Assembly (NCBI GenBank): GCA_014898425.1
Contig: RCSZ01000006.1
Span: 2,480,001 to 2,544,000 of the forward strand
DNA from: Botryotinia globosa
Lineage: Eukaryota > Ascomycota > Leotiomycetes > Helotiales > Sclerotiniaceae
Direction: 5' to 3'
DNA: 64,000 bases
The notes under the pieces are model-generated. The model had not been told where the DNA came from. It was given only the letters and a program-made list of their open reading frames with translations, and ran no database searches. The position numbers and the translations under genes are program-made. Positions 12,077-23,600 of the stretch are shown here, one piece after another (position 1 is the first letter of the stretch; each line of letters begins with the position of its first letter).

Positions 12077-14050
12077 ATGGATAACGTCAAAGATCTGCTA
12101 GCCAAATGTGGCTCTATGATCTACACACATCGAGAAATGATTAAATTGGAAATTCATGTTGTTCTCGCTGCTCTCTTTCCCATCTACATTGGATCACATG
12201 CATCACTGCAACGCCCTCCTTCCGCCTCACCTCGCAAATCCTCTTCTTCTAATCGTCTCCAAACCTCAGATGAGGAAGATGAAGAAGAATCCAGAGCTCA
12301 AATGGAAGGCATGACACCTTCTGATGCTATCATCTTTCCACTTCTAGCTGCCGTGGCGTTGGGAAGTCTCTATTTTATTATTAAATGGTTGGATGATCCT
12401 GCTATTCTTAATAAAATATTAGGATGGTATTTCTCTGCTCTGGGGATTTTCGGAGTCGGGAGATTGGCAAAGGATTCATTGGATGTGGGAGTGGGATTTA
12501 TATTTCCAAATGTGTGGACGAGGGGAAACAATGTTTTCCATATCGATCAGAAGTCGAGACGTCAAGTTTCCGAAGATGGACAGGGGAAGTTGGTCAGTAC
12601 TGGAGTCATGAGTCCTCTTCCTGGACGACTTTCAAAGATCAATCTACCAACAGGAGTTACGAATGCGTTATGGAATGTTCGTGGCCTGCTGAAAACAAAT
12701 TATACGGTTCATCTTCACATTAAGAATATACTTCCTCATCAGAAGTCTCCGATCAAATTCACATCACTTCTTGGTCTGTTGATAGGTATCGCCACAATCA
12801 CTGCTTACAATCTGATGAATGCACCATGGTATCTGACGAATCTTATGGGTTTTGGGTTTTGCTATGGATCTCTTCAACTTATGTCTCTGACTACATTCTT
12901 CACTGGCTCATTGGTTCTCTTCGGACTTTTCTTCTACGATATCATTATGGTGTTTTATACACCTTTAATGGTCACCGTGGCTACAACTCTGGATGTTCCA
13001 ATCAAACTTGTGTTTCCAGCGGGCGAAAGTGGAAGAGGTAGTATGTTGGGATTAGGAGACATTGTTCTACCGGGAATATTGGTCGCGCTGGCTTTAAGAT
13101 TTGATTTGTATCTGCATTATTTGTATTTACAGAAACCAACCTCTTCTATCGTTTCTCCTGCCACAACCTCAAAGAAAGCGCTCTCAACCATATCAACAAC
13201 TCCCAATTCATCGTCCCAAAAACCGGCATACAGGCCAGCAACCGGTCTCTGGGGTGAACGTTTCTGGACCTCTTCCTTCTCACCTCTCTCCCCTTCCTCC
13301 ATCGAAACAGGTGTCGAAGGAACTCGTTTTCCAAAACCTTATTTCAAAGCCGCCCTTGCGGGATACATCATTGGAATGCTCGTAACATTATTCGTTATGA
13401 ATGTGTGGAAACATGCACAACCAGCTCTCTTGTATCTGGTTCCTGGTGTCGTATTTAGTTTGTGGGGAACGGCAGCTGTGAGGGGTGAATTGAAAGTTAT
13501 GTGGGAATTTACTGAGGATGGGAGTTTAGAGGATGAGGGGAAGAAAGATGAGGATGAGAAGAAGAATGAAGGAGGAGAAAAGAAGAAAGTGGATGAGAAG
13601 GTCGAGAAGAAAGATGGTGATAAAGTGAAGGAAAAGCAAATCTCCAATGGAGAAATAGCAAAGAAGGAGCAAAATCACGAAGAAATCAAAACCAAACTCG
13701 CAGAAGCGATCGATACGCTGATGGAAAATTCAGATGCGAGTTCGATACTATCTGACGGGTCGATTTCCTGGCCTGAAGATAATGGAAATGAAAATGCGAG
13801 TGAAGCGGATGATGAATTGGTTTATGATAGGTCGGAAAAGGAAAGGCATCAGAGGATTGAGAAAGTGGCAAGGAAGGGTTTGATGGCGAAGGAAAAGAAG
13901 AAGAAGATGGAAAAGGAGAAGGAAGATCAAATTTTCCTCTTTTCTATTACGGGGCCGGGCTCAAGGGGTGCGGAGAGGAAGGGAGAGAAAACGGGGGTGG
14001 ACGGAGATGGAGAGGGAGAGGGAGAGGGAGAGGGGAAGAAAAATAGATGA
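12077..14050 (+). CDS. signal peptide peptidase family intramembrane aspartyl protease (A22B)
   Basis: Polytopic ER-membrane protease that cleaves signal-peptide remnants and tail-anchored proteins within the bilayer. Single exon, 657 aa from ATG 12077. The catalytic pair is visible: YD in FFYDIIMVF (Asp about 288) and GxGD in GLGDIVLPG (Asp about 328). The PAL motif is at about 449-451 (QPALLYLVP). Hydrophobic segments begin near residue 25 (IHVVLAALFPIYIG) and continue through VALGSLYFIIKWL, LLGLLIGIATITAY and FTGSLVLFGLFFYD. Two low-complexity insertions lie at about 45-75 (Ser-rich, acidic) and 365-415. The tail after about 485 is a long Lys/Glu-rich, probably coiled, cytosolic extension ending in Gly-Glu repeats. 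That tail makes it longer than the animal enzyme; long charged tails do occur in fungal members. The fungal ER-quality-control role is inferred. Confidence 0.93.
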   Translation: MDNVKDLLAKCGSMIYTHREMIKLEIHVVLAALFPIYIGSHASLQRPPSASPRKSSSSNRLQTSDEEDEEESRAQMEGMTPSDAIIFPLLAAVALGSLYFIIKWLDDPAILNKILGWYFSALGIFGVGRLAKDSLDVGVGFIFPNVWTRGNNVFHIDQKSRRQVSEDGQGKLVSTGVMSPLPGRLSKINLPTGVTNALWNVRGLLKTNYTVHLHIKNILPHQKSPIKFTSLLGLLIGIATITAYNLMNAPWYLTNLMGFGFCYGSLQLMSLTTFFTGSLVLFGLFFYDIIMVFYTPLMVTVATTLDVPIKLVFPAGESGRGSMLGLGDIVLPGILVALALRFDLYLHYLYLQKPTSSIVSPATTSKKALSTISTTPNSSSQKPAYRPATGLWGERFWTSSFSPLSPSSIETGVEGTRFPKPYFKAALAGYIIGMLVTLFVMNVWKHAQPALLYLVPGVVFSLWGTAAVRGELKVMWEFTEDGSLEDEGKKDEDEKKNEGGEKKKVDEKVEKKDGDKVKEKQISNGEIAKKEQNHEEIKTKLAEAIDTLMENSDASSILSDGSISWPEDNGNENASEADDELVYDRSEKERHQRIEKVARKGLMAKEKKKKMEKEKEDQIFLFSITGPGSRGAERKGEKTGVDGDGEGEGEGEGKKNR

Positions 14051-14302
14051 GAAGTTGTGGAAGGGGGGTCAGTACGAAGAGAAATCAAAGACTGGAATTG
14101 TCTAGTCCTAGTACTCAGAGAACAGGAATGGACAATACATAGGTATCCATCCATCCTTGATATCATAGTAATTACAGCATCGAGGGGATAAGAGAGGAAG
14201 GAAGAAAGAGCTGCAGATAACACATGAATTAAAAAAATAAATGAATCGATAGATGTATACTAGGTACCTATGCAGCCTACATATTCCATCCCATTCTAAA
14301 CT

Positions 14303-14493
14303 AAAAATAAAAATAGAAATAAAAATAGAAATAAAAATAGAAATAAAAATAGAAATAAAAATAGAAATAAAATAGAAATAAAAATAGAAATAAAATAGAA
14401 ATAAAAATAGAAATAAAAATAGAAATAAAAATAGAAATAAAAATAGAAATAAAAATAGAAATAAAAATAGAAATAAAAATAGAAATAAAAATA
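14303..14493. repeat. 12-bp minisatellite (AAAAATAGAAAT)n
   Basis: About 16 tandem copies of a 12-bp A-rich unit, with a few copies shortened by one base. Read on the minus strand it is an open frame of Phe/Tyr/Leu repeats, which is an artefact. Confidence 0.95.
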
Positions 14494-14630
14494 ACAAATA
14501 AAAACCCTCAAATACCCACCTATCTAAATAAACAATAAATAAACAACAAATAAAAATCATTCTACTCCATCTATTATAAACTTTTCTCCCCCCCCCTCTC
14601 CCCTCCTCTTTCTTCTTGTTTTATATATCT

Positions 14631-14920
<290 letters not shown>

Positions 14921-14984
14921 AGGTATAAGTATAAACTATTATTAAAAAGAAGAATAGAAGAAGAAGAAAAGAAGAAAAAGAACC

Positions 14985-15032
14985 TATTCTGCCTCCACGG
15001 CAGTGGCCCCCGGAGGGCCAGCGGAGCGTCAT
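14985..15032 (-). repeat. 48-nt dispersed hairpin repeat, inverted copy
   Basis: Perfect reverse complement of 11471-11518, starting TATTCTGCCTCC and ending GGAGCGTCAT. It abuts the 3' side of the large microsatellite. A 14-nt core (CCCCGGAGGGCCAG) also occurs at 23230-23243. Confidence 0.9.
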
Positions 15033-15519
15033 TGGGAGGTTGGGAGTTTGGGATTTTAGAGAGATGGGATTCTAAGATTTTAGAGCAATATGATATATTT
15101 ATTCAGTTATGAGATTATTGTGAACTATGAACTATGAACTATGAATATGTATTCGTTTTTGGATTGTGTATTGATTATATCTATTTACTCTGTAGGTATC
15201 TTCTATCTGTCTATGTTCATTTTCCCGTTTGCTTAGCCGGTTCTGTTCTGTTCTGGTTTGGTGTTGTGTTTGGATGAGATGAAATGAAATAGTGAGCTCT
15301 CTCTTCCTCTCTATCTATTAAGTATCTATTGAAAAATCCATGCGCAACTCCCAAGTGTCAAATTTGCTCACTCTTTCTTCCTGTTTTCATGTTTATCCCT
15401 CTTTGGAATCTTTATTCCATCTCCTTTTGTCTTTCGACTCCCGATTCCCAATTCCAAACTCTCCATAAACCACAAATCCTATGCATACCAAGAAAATAAG
15501 AGACCACACTCAAGATCAT

Positions 15520-16707
15520 CTAAGCTCCGAATGCAGCAGCAGGATAACTTCTCTTTTTCTTTCCACCACTTGCTGAAGCTCTACTCCGACTACTACTTCT
15601 TGAGCTTTCTTTACTTTGTTCATCTCCTTGTGCTCTAGGACGCAAAAATACTTCTTCAGGTAAATCATTCCATTCTCTTTCTGGTCTACGATCTTGAAAT
15701 GATGTTGTATGTTTTGATGGGGGTGGTCTTGTTGTTGTGCCCATTGGGGGAGGAGGGGGTGTTGATTTCGCAGTCGCATTTTTGATCGAGTTTAATATAG
15801 GAGTAGGATTTATTTGTGGTTGTCTAGAAATATGGTCTTGAACCGAGAATCTTCGTCTAAAAACAAATGCGTCTTGTGGTCGTAAACGCCTGTAATATCC
15901 TTCGACTAATTCCCCCTTTTCGAATCCGCGCTTGGGATACCATTCTAATGCTTCTCGATTATCAACCCAAACGTGTGCGTATAATCCTTCTATTCTGACT
16001 CCAATTGGTATGCGAGAAGATGTAGCAGATTCGATAACGGAGTTTAGTAGTGCGGTTGCAAGACCAAGGGTTCGATAGGGAGAAAGCAGAGTGAGAGATT
16101 GTAGATATATACTATACGTATTTGCGGGAGGCTGGGCATATGGAGAAGGTGGAGGAGAGGGATCGATTCGACAGATTAGGGAGCCAATGACTTTTGGTTC
16201 AGAGTTGGAGTCTGGTGTATATGTAACTACTCTTGAGAAAGAGAGAGAGATTGGGATCGAAGGAGAAGGGGGAGAAGTAATAGCGTGGTAGAAAGCATCT
16301 GGATATGGAATTGGAAGGAGAAGAGCATTAATACGACGTAATGGTTGGATATGATGATCTTGCGGTATTTCGATTTTATAACCCTGGGGAAGTTCCTGAG
16401 ATGATGCAGGTAATGGATCTAGAGAATCTGGGGTAGCGGTAGTTGCGGTGACTACCGGTGGCAGAGGGGCATTGGTAGAGCTTGGTGGACCCGATGCAGG
16501 TTGAGGTGGAGGTATTTCTTGACTTGCATTTCCATTTCTATTCTCATGAGAGTCTGAAGCTGTGATTGGTGTTGTTCCTGGTGGTGTTGTTCCTGGTGGT
16601 GGAGTGTATATAGGTTGTTTTGGTTGAAAGAATGATCGAATAGTTGGTTGTTGAGAAGGTGGTGGTGGTGGAGGGGTATTGTTTGACATGATGTCTGCTG
16701 TATTCAT
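15520..16707 (-). CDS. NAA50: NAA50-type N-terminal acetyltransferase (GNAT) with N-terminal PIP-box-like motif
   Basis: GNAT acetyltransferase predicted to acetylate protein N-termini, possibly ribosome-associated with NatA and linked to sister-chromatid cohesion as in animals. Single exon, 395 aa from ATG 16707; a second ATG at 16689 gives 389 aa. GNAT blocks run YIQSLTLL-like SIYLQSLTLLSPYRTLGLATALL (acetyl-CoA loop R-T-L-G-L-A), then GLYAHVWVDNREALEWYPKRGFE and EGYYRRLRPQDAFVF, which match the NAA50 order (LHVQ..N..A..FY.K.GF..., YY.R..P.DA.V). The first 125 residues are Pro/Ser/Thr-rich and disordered but contain QPTIRSFF (16627-16650), a full match to the PCNA-binding consensus QxxhxxFF. 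The C-terminus is Ser/Arg-rich and ends in a basic patch (GGKKKRS). The enzyme class is firm; PCNA binding is a prediction. Confidence 0.85.
   Translation of the reverse strand: MNTADIMSNNTPPPPPPSQQPTIRSFFQPKQPIYTPPPGTTPPGTTPITASDSHENRNGNASQEIPPPQPASGPPSSTNAPLPPVVTATTATPDSLDPLPASSQELPQGYKIEIPQDHHIQPLRRINALLLPIPYPDAFYHAITSPPSPSIPISLSFSRVVTYTPDSNSEPKVIGSLICRIDPSPPPSPYAQPPANTYSIYLQSLTLLSPYRTLGLATALLNSVIESATSSRIPIGVRIEGLYAHVWVDNREALEWYPKRGFEKGELVEGYYRRLRPQDAFVFRRRFSVQDHISRQPQINPTPILNSIKNATAKSTPPPPPMGTTTRPPPSKHTTSFQDRRPEREWNDLPEEVFLRPRAQGDEQSKESSRSSSRSRASASGGKKKRSYPAAAFGA
16627..16650 (-). other. PIP-box-like motif QPTIRSFF in NAA50 N-terminus
   Basis: Residues 14-21 counted from the second Met: Q, two residues, Ile, two residues, Phe-Phe, followed by Gln-Pro-Lys. 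It fits the PCNA-interacting peptide consensus at every fixed position and lies in a disordered N-terminus, where such motifs usually function. Confidence 0.6.
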
Positions 16708-17666
16708 TGTTCGGGTTACTTTGCTTGGGCATAATCTGATCTGATGTTTAAGGAGAGACAAAAATGGTTGGAGGGAGAGAGAAGATGTGTGTGCTCTGAC
16801 TGCTTTGTGTGTATTGTTTGTGTGTATTGTTTGTGTGTATTGTTTGTGTGTATTGTTTGGAATTTGGAATTTGGAATTTGGAATTTGGAATTTGATGAAT
16901 ATAAATCCCGAGTCAATTCAACAAAGGTTGCAGGTGTCCACGGGTACCTTTTTTTTCATCAGCCACAGGTTTCCATTTTTATCTTCTCTCTCCACTCCAG
17001 CTGCCTCAAGCTGGAGGTTCCCGTCACTTCAAACTGTCTCGACTGTTTATTACTCTGTACCTAGTGAAGCTTGGAATACCCAGCACGTGCATAGTAGTAA
17101 AGAGTGAAGCTTGGGAGCTCCAGGTTCCAGGATCCAAGGTTAGGTAGGTAGGTAAGGTAGGTAAGGTAGGTAGCTCTCATGTGGCTCATGTGGCTCGGGT
17201 GGCTCGGGTGGCTCGGTGGCTTGGTGGCCAAGTCTTAGTCATCCATCCTAGAACTTCACCTTCACCGCCCTTGCTAATCCAAATCAAGTTAAACATGACT
17301 GGCAATAATCTCGAACATCATTGAGCTTTTGCTATGAAACCCCAAAGTAATAATAATAAGTACCTACCTACCTAGTACAGTCAGTACAGGAACCGATACA
17401 TACAGGATCAAAGTTTCCCGAAAGTGTGAGAAAGAGGTTCAAGGGAAAACAAGTTAATTAATATCCATCGTTTTTCTATTTCTACCTCTAGAATATTGAA
17501 GGCATTCAGACTCAGACAACGACAACGACAACGACGACACAATACTTCTTTCTCTTCTTCTATTTATTCTCTTTTACCTCAAGTTCAAGTTCAGTCTCCA
17601 TTATAAAATGATGATTGATTATTTATTTCAAATCCCTTTTATCATTTCTTAAAGGAAGGAGAGATA

Positions 17667-17721
<55 letters not shown>

Positions 17722-17870
17722 TCCAATCATTTCTTTTCATCTATACTTCCATACCCTCTCCCCAAGTCCCCCCCCCCCAAATTTAACAATTCCGTCAGCC
17801 TTGGGGTTTTCAAGAAATTCAATTTATTCCAAGATAACCCATTCCACCAACGGGCAAATCCTTCTTCAAT
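16708..17870. promoter_or_regulatory. divergent intergenic region, NAA50 / SGF11
   Basis: Holds both promoters. It contains four copies of a TGTGTATTGTTTG unit (about 16805-16860) and five GGAATTT copies (16858-16893). TAGG/GTAAGG tracts lie near 17140-17172, CGACAA repeats near 17516-17536, and a (GA)n tract at 17660-17719. C-runs precede the SGF11 start. No gene is supported. Confidence 0.6.
17660..17719. repeat. (GA)n microsatellite in SGF11 5' region
   Basis: About 60 bp of GA dinucleotides with two GATA interruptions, ending about 150 bp before the SGF11 start codon. It is a possible GA-rich promoter element or 5' UTR tract. Confidence 0.9.
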
Positions 17871-19416
17871 ATGTCTGCCAACGATCAGTTTCCTCAGTCT
17901 GGTATAATAATTGCTGGTCAAGATGAAGAAATTGATACCATGGGGAAACTTGTAATTATCCTTTTTCATTAACTTTCCCTTGCCTTACTGCTCCTCACCT
18001 TTTTACAAGCAAAACTTGCTTGTTGCCTTGCTTACTTGCCAATTTACTGACATTCTACAATAGACAAATTCTGTACTTGATGATATTTTCTACAACATCA
18101 TTCACGACATAGTCTTACAAACTCATCGTGAAGAGAAAATAGCAAAGGCATGTTCTGCTGCTATTGCCATTGAACAAAAAGTCGCAGAAACCAATCCTGA
18201 TTCAATAGACGATCCTACTTCCTGGAACACAAATCAAATTATAGAAACCGACGCTGCGAAGTGGGAAAATAAAGAAGTTTTCTTAAAAGGCAATCCATTA
18301 GAATTGGTCGATGAGATTATTTGCGCAAAGTGCGGCTTACCTCGACTTTTACAACCTACAGATGGAGTGGGAGCAAAGAAACCTCCTCCAGGAAAGGAGT
18401 TCTGCAAGAAGAAGCCTTTCATTGAGAAACCATGGCATGACGTCTATGGTCAAACTTATGTGCCAGAAGGACCAGGGAGGGGAAAGAAGAAGAAGGATAT
18501 GATCAATCCTTTACTACAACAACAGAAAGAAGGGACACCAAATAGTCAGGATGGTGAAGATGAAGGACCTGCGAAACCAATTTCTTTCCCACACGCCAAA
18601 TGCCACAATTGCAATACATTCTTGCCGATTAAGCGAATGAACAATCATATGGTGAAATGTATCGGAGGTGGAGGAAGAGATTCGGCAAGAGCAGCTGCCT
18701 TCAAAATCAATGGAAATGGATTGGGTACGGGAAACAATAGTCAAAACGGTACACCACCATTAAGCCGACAAGCAACGCCACAACCCAATGGAGGAAAGAG
18801 AAGTAGTCCTAATAAACGCGAAGCGGCCGATGATCCAGATTTCGAATCCGATTCCCCACAAAAGAAGAAGAAATTCTTGAAGAAACCAGGTAGCTCGGGT
18901 GGAATTATTCTGAAGAATAAACTCAAAGCTCCGAAAATGACAAAAACACCTTCACAACTTTCCTCGTCAAATCTAAGTTTCGAACACAAAAGACCGAATA
19001 GTGATGATGATAATGATTCAGGAGATGATGACCGAGATGGTGAATATGGACGAAGAACTAGTATTGAACCGAAGAAGAAACTGTTGGTTAATAAGGCGGG
19101 GGCAGGTATAGTCAAGAAAAATAAGGACGGTGGTGGTCTTGGTATTGCCGGGTTGAGCGATAAAAAGAAGAAGAAATTATTATTGGGAAGACCAGGGAGT
19201 GGTAGCTCAACACCAGTGCTAAAACCAGGTTCGTTACCAATGGATGAGGATCGAGAGAGGGAAAGAAAGAAGATCAAGAATGGGAATGGGAGTGGAGCTT
19301 TGAGTGCTCATAAGAGGGATAGAGAGAGGGAGAGAGAGAGGGAGCGGGAGAGAGATAGGGATTGGGGTGCGGATGAGAAATCTGAGAGTAGTCAGACTTT
19401 GTCTAGTCCAAATTGA
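17871..19416 (+). CDS. SGF11: SAGA-associated factor 11 (deubiquitinase-module subunit)
   Basis: Orthologue of Sgf11/ATXN7L3, which anchors and activates the Ubp8/USP22 module removing ubiquitin from histone H2B. Two exons, 17871-17951 and 18064-19416, give 477 aa. An N-terminal helix (SVLDDIFYNIIHDIVLQTHRE, near residues 30-50) matches the segment that packs in the module. The diagnostic zinc finger is C207-x2-C210-x11-H222-x3-C226 within CHNCNTFLPIKRMNNHMVKC, followed by IGGGGRDSARAAA. Upstream, residues about 112-170 contain CAKC...FCKKKPFIEKPWHDVYGQT and GPGRGKKKKDM, an extra Cys-rich block seen in filamentous fungal versions but not in yeast or animals. The C-terminal half is Lys/Ser/Asp-rich and disordered, with an Arg-Glu repeat tract. 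Codon use and introns look ordinary. Confidence 0.9.
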
Positions 19417-20292
19417 GGGGGTTCGTGAACTGAAGCAGGAAGGTGTATAGGGGGCGTTGAATTTGAGTAGTCAAGGATGGGCTGCGATAGGGAGAAAAGA
19501 GAACTCGTGAGTTCCTTAGTGTAAGACCATAGTGGGATAAACATTTGAAAGGCATTGATGGGGAACAGGATCCCAATGGGTAACATACATGCATATGGCC
19601 GGCGTTCATTTCTCACTTCTTACTTCTCTGTTCAGCATTCAAATATGCATATACACAAACGTTACGGGGGAAGAATACACATGAGGTATGGTGTTTACAT
19701 TGCTACCGGTGCTGAAAATGTATCGGGATTGCATTGGGGGTATACATTCGGCGTTGCATCACCTCGTTTTTCGTTTTTTTTTTGTTTTTTTTTGGTTTTC
19801 TTCGGTTCATGTTTCGTCTTGGACGACTCACTTCTTTGTATTTATGATGGGAAGGGTTGATGGGAAGTGGGAATGGGGAAGGAGGGGATGATACCCATTA
19901 GCTAGGAAAGGAAGGGGAATATAATACAATATGCTTTACTTATAATGCGGCTGGATGAGTTTTCAACAAGGGTGCATTATTTACTTTGCTTTTTTTGTGC
20001 TATGATGAGCTGTGCTGTGAAGGAGAAGGATTTATTTGTGGAGAGTGTGGTAATGAGGATTATAGTATTTTGGACCTGGGTGGATGTATAGGAGCAAGAG
20101 GTTGGGGTGGGTGGGTTGAATTGAATATTTCCACAATGTGCTAGGCATGTGAGTTGAGAAGTAAGTGCTTTGTGTTGAGAAAGAGCATTTATTAGTGAGC
20201 GAGGGTATATATGTATAGATGTGTATATGGTAATGATCCTTTAGTATATGGTTTGCTGGATTAGTTCTGTATCTTGATAATCTTGATAGTGT
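19417..20292. other. 3' flank of SGF11, no gene
   Basis: T-rich and G-rich intergenic DNA, with T-tracts near 19770-19800. Short open frames on both strands lack any recognisable content. Confidence 0.5.
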
Positions 20293-20668
20293 GAGGATTG
20301 GGGATGGGGATGGGGATGGGGATGGGGATGGGGATGGGGATGGGGATGGGGATGGGGATGGGGATGGGGATGGGGATGGGGATGGGGATGGGGATGGGAT
20401 GGGGATGGGGATGGGGATGGGGATGGGGATGGGGATGGGGATGGGGATGGGGATGGGGATGGGGATGGGGATGGGGATGGGGATGGGGATGGGGATGGGG
20501 ATGGGGATGGGGATGGGGATGGGGATGGGGATGGGGATGGGGATGGGGATGGGATGGGGATGGGATGGGGATGGGGATGGGATGGGATGGGGATGGGGAT
20601 GGGGATGGGGATGGGGATGGGGATGGGGATGGGGATGGGGATGGGGATGGGAATGGGAATGGGGATAG
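20293..20668. repeat. hexanucleotide (GGGGAT)n array
   Basis: About 60 tandem GGGGAT units with occasional GGGAT variants (near 20395, 20550-20590). All guanines are on the plus strand, giving strong G-quadruplex potential. It is not the TTAGGG telomere repeat. The open frames over it in several phases (Gly-Met/Gly-Asp, His-Pro/Pro-Ile) are artefacts. Confidence 0.97.
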
Positions 20669-23600
20669 AGATAGGAATAGAGGTTGAGGATAAGCAGTAG
20701 GGGTTTCTAAAGGAGGGGAGGAGCGGGATGGAAATTGGGGGGTGAGGAGGGGTGAGAGTGTGTGAGATAGTATGAGGAGAGGGTTGGAGGTTGGGGAGGT
20801 GGTTGAAGGGTTGAGGAGGGAGCTGGCACTGTTATTCTTCGAATACATCAATTAATCAATCAATCAATACAATGGGCTTTTTTTTTACCCCTTCAGAAGT
20901 TCTCCCTTTATCAACATTGTCGCCATTACCATGATGATCATAATCCTTGAATTTTCTCTCTCGCTCTTACGCCCAACCTCGCTCTCTACATTGCCAAGTG
21001 TCACGTTTATATGTCTGTTTCTGTGTCCTGTAGGGGTATTGCATTACATGGCTTTGTTATCTTACTTGCTTGTTCCTTTCTATCCTCTCTTGTTAAGTCA
21101 TATTATGGATGTTCCGGAATGGAAATCACTTATATCTATCATGTCATGTCATATTTCTTAGTGGCTTCCAGAGGGGAGTGCTGTGTTTGTTTTTGTTGCG
21201 TGGGTGGAGGTGAAGGTGGAGGCGGAGGTGGAAATGGAGGTCGAAATGTATATATCTGTGGTGTGAAGAAGAGGATTTTGGAGTCGCGTGAGCTTGCTGG
21301 GGGTGCGAGATGGGGGGGGGGGGGGAGTATTTTTGTATGTTTTGAGGGGGGGAGGAGGTTTATGGATGGGGTTTTGGTTATTTAGTGTCTAGTGCGTTTG
21401 TGGATCTCTTTTTGGCTTGTTTGGGTCACTCGCCTTGGTGGGTTATTATTGATATTGTGGTGTGTGGTGTGTGGTGTGTGGTATGGAGGTTGGTGAGTAC
21501 TGCTTCAACATCCGTAAAGATCTCCGTTTTTCATTACGATTATTGATTTCTGATTGGGATTATCTTGGATTCCGCGATTTGCATGTATGCTGTAGGCTAT
21601 AGATAACACGTGATAGATACAGAGAACTCGGAAAGTTTCACCGGGTTGTCTGCAAGAGAACCTCACTGCTTGTATTCTGAGGTCTTGCAATTGTATGGTA
21701 CTGATATTCATGTTATTGTTGCCATTTTTGAGTGTTTCCAGTGTCTTTTCGTTGTCGCTCCTTGATTATGGTATTTTGTCTCAAGAGCTAGTTACAATTA
21801 CGATCTTGCTTAGAGTCTTCGTTTGGATAGCTGAACGTAGATGATGCTTTACTGTAGTTCCGTAGTCAGACTGCAGGGAACAAATTCTATTTTACTTTTT
21901 GGAAGTTGAAGGCAAGGGAAGCAGGGCTTTATATATCGGATCTTGTAGGAGGCCGTGATGATATACGATGGGTTATATGCAGCAGAGAGAGGGCGATGGG
22001 ATTATGAACACCATACTCAGCTTGCACCCTATTTGTTCTCCATTGAGATTTGGCACGAGGGGTAGAAACTCCCATATTTCGCATTGAACTGTTAAGGTAT
22101 GACTAGAGATCTAATCAGATTGCGGTTATTGTTAAGTGATCATTTTCCGAGTTTCCCTATAAATCTATGTATAGCATACCACTGCTTTGTCAGAATTTCG
22201 AGCTCCATAGAGTTTCTGGCACAAATAACACATGGCATACAGGAGGCAGACACTATTGGTATTAAAGTCGTCATATTAAGAATATGCATGGCTACGGACA
22301 GGATTACATCAAAGATCCAATGGAGAGCGAGCGAGCAGAGTGAAGATGAAATTTTATCATCGTTTATTTGGTCGACTGCCAATTTGAATTATCGTCGTTG
22401 ATTCTCACATTCATTGTGATTAAGTTCCCTGACCATTTCTGTAGTTGATTCGTTTCTTGTTACCTGTGAAACTTCTTCCCATGCGCGTATTGAGTTTCAA
22501 CAATTCTAGATTTTCAATTGCGATCGTGGTCAACCATTTGGAGTATTTCTATCTCGCTTTATTGGCATACTGATCAAGCAATAGGGATCTTATGAGCTTT
22601 TTATACCGAACTGAGACGAGAGCAAGTTTGTGTCACATCATATACGTGATTGTATGAGATAAGCGAACCATCAGTTTCACTCCGTGGATCGAAGAGTGAC
22701 AATTAGTAAACAAGGCAGATAGAGATTCATCCGATCACATATTTTGTTGCATCTCAATTTTATAAATATTGAGATTCCGTTTGACCTTCAAACTCACAGC
22801 ATTATGTCAATCGCTGCTGCACGCAGTGAGGGTGCTAGTCTCAGCGGAAGTCGATCTCAAAATAACACCCTTTCGATGGAGCCAGAAACTTTCTATCTCC
22901 CATTTGCATGAACAAAGCTTTGCACATCTCTTGGATTGAAGAAGATCTGAAAATTGTTGTTCTCGTCAGACGTAAATCGGCGGACTTGTTACCATTCCAC
23001 ATTTTGGGATTACGAAATGAACTGTTGTCGCTTCTACCCCTTTTCTCATTGTCGAGACTTGTGTGTGTGTTTAGCGGTAGAAATATTGATATATATTAAT
23101 ATAATACGTTACAGATTGAAGTGTTATGGTAGTTAAGAATCATAATACCATGATGCTTTTAGATTGGGTATATATGTAGGCCAAAAGTCAAGGGGAAGTG
23201 AATAAAAATTTCACAAGAGAAACTCATCTCCCCGGAGGGCCAGTGAAGAGATAAGTGTACTTCGGAAAGTGAGAAGGAGGAACAGAAGTGTGTCTTCACG
23301 TGATAATCTGATCAAACCAACCCAAGTGGAAATCAATCGACAAACTCTTGACTCTCACCATCTCTCTGTTGACCGGAAAATTCATTTAGACGAGTGTATC
23401 TCCGTGTTTTGTCCAATTTTGGCGCATCTAGGCGGATTTAGGTTTTCAATCTTCAAGTTACTGCTATGGCAGACAAAGGTCTCACAAGGCATTCATTGGA
23501 AGTAAGGTTGCGTCGATGTCGGCTTTATTAGGAGGAAGACGTGTTGAGCGCAACGATGCTGCTGAAAGTGATTATCAAAAGCTTGTAGAAGTACAGAGAT

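Noticed and set aside
20261..20851. 196-codon Pro/His/Ile repeat frame and Gly-Met/Gly-Asp frames
   Set aside because: Artefacts of the (GGGGAT)n array.
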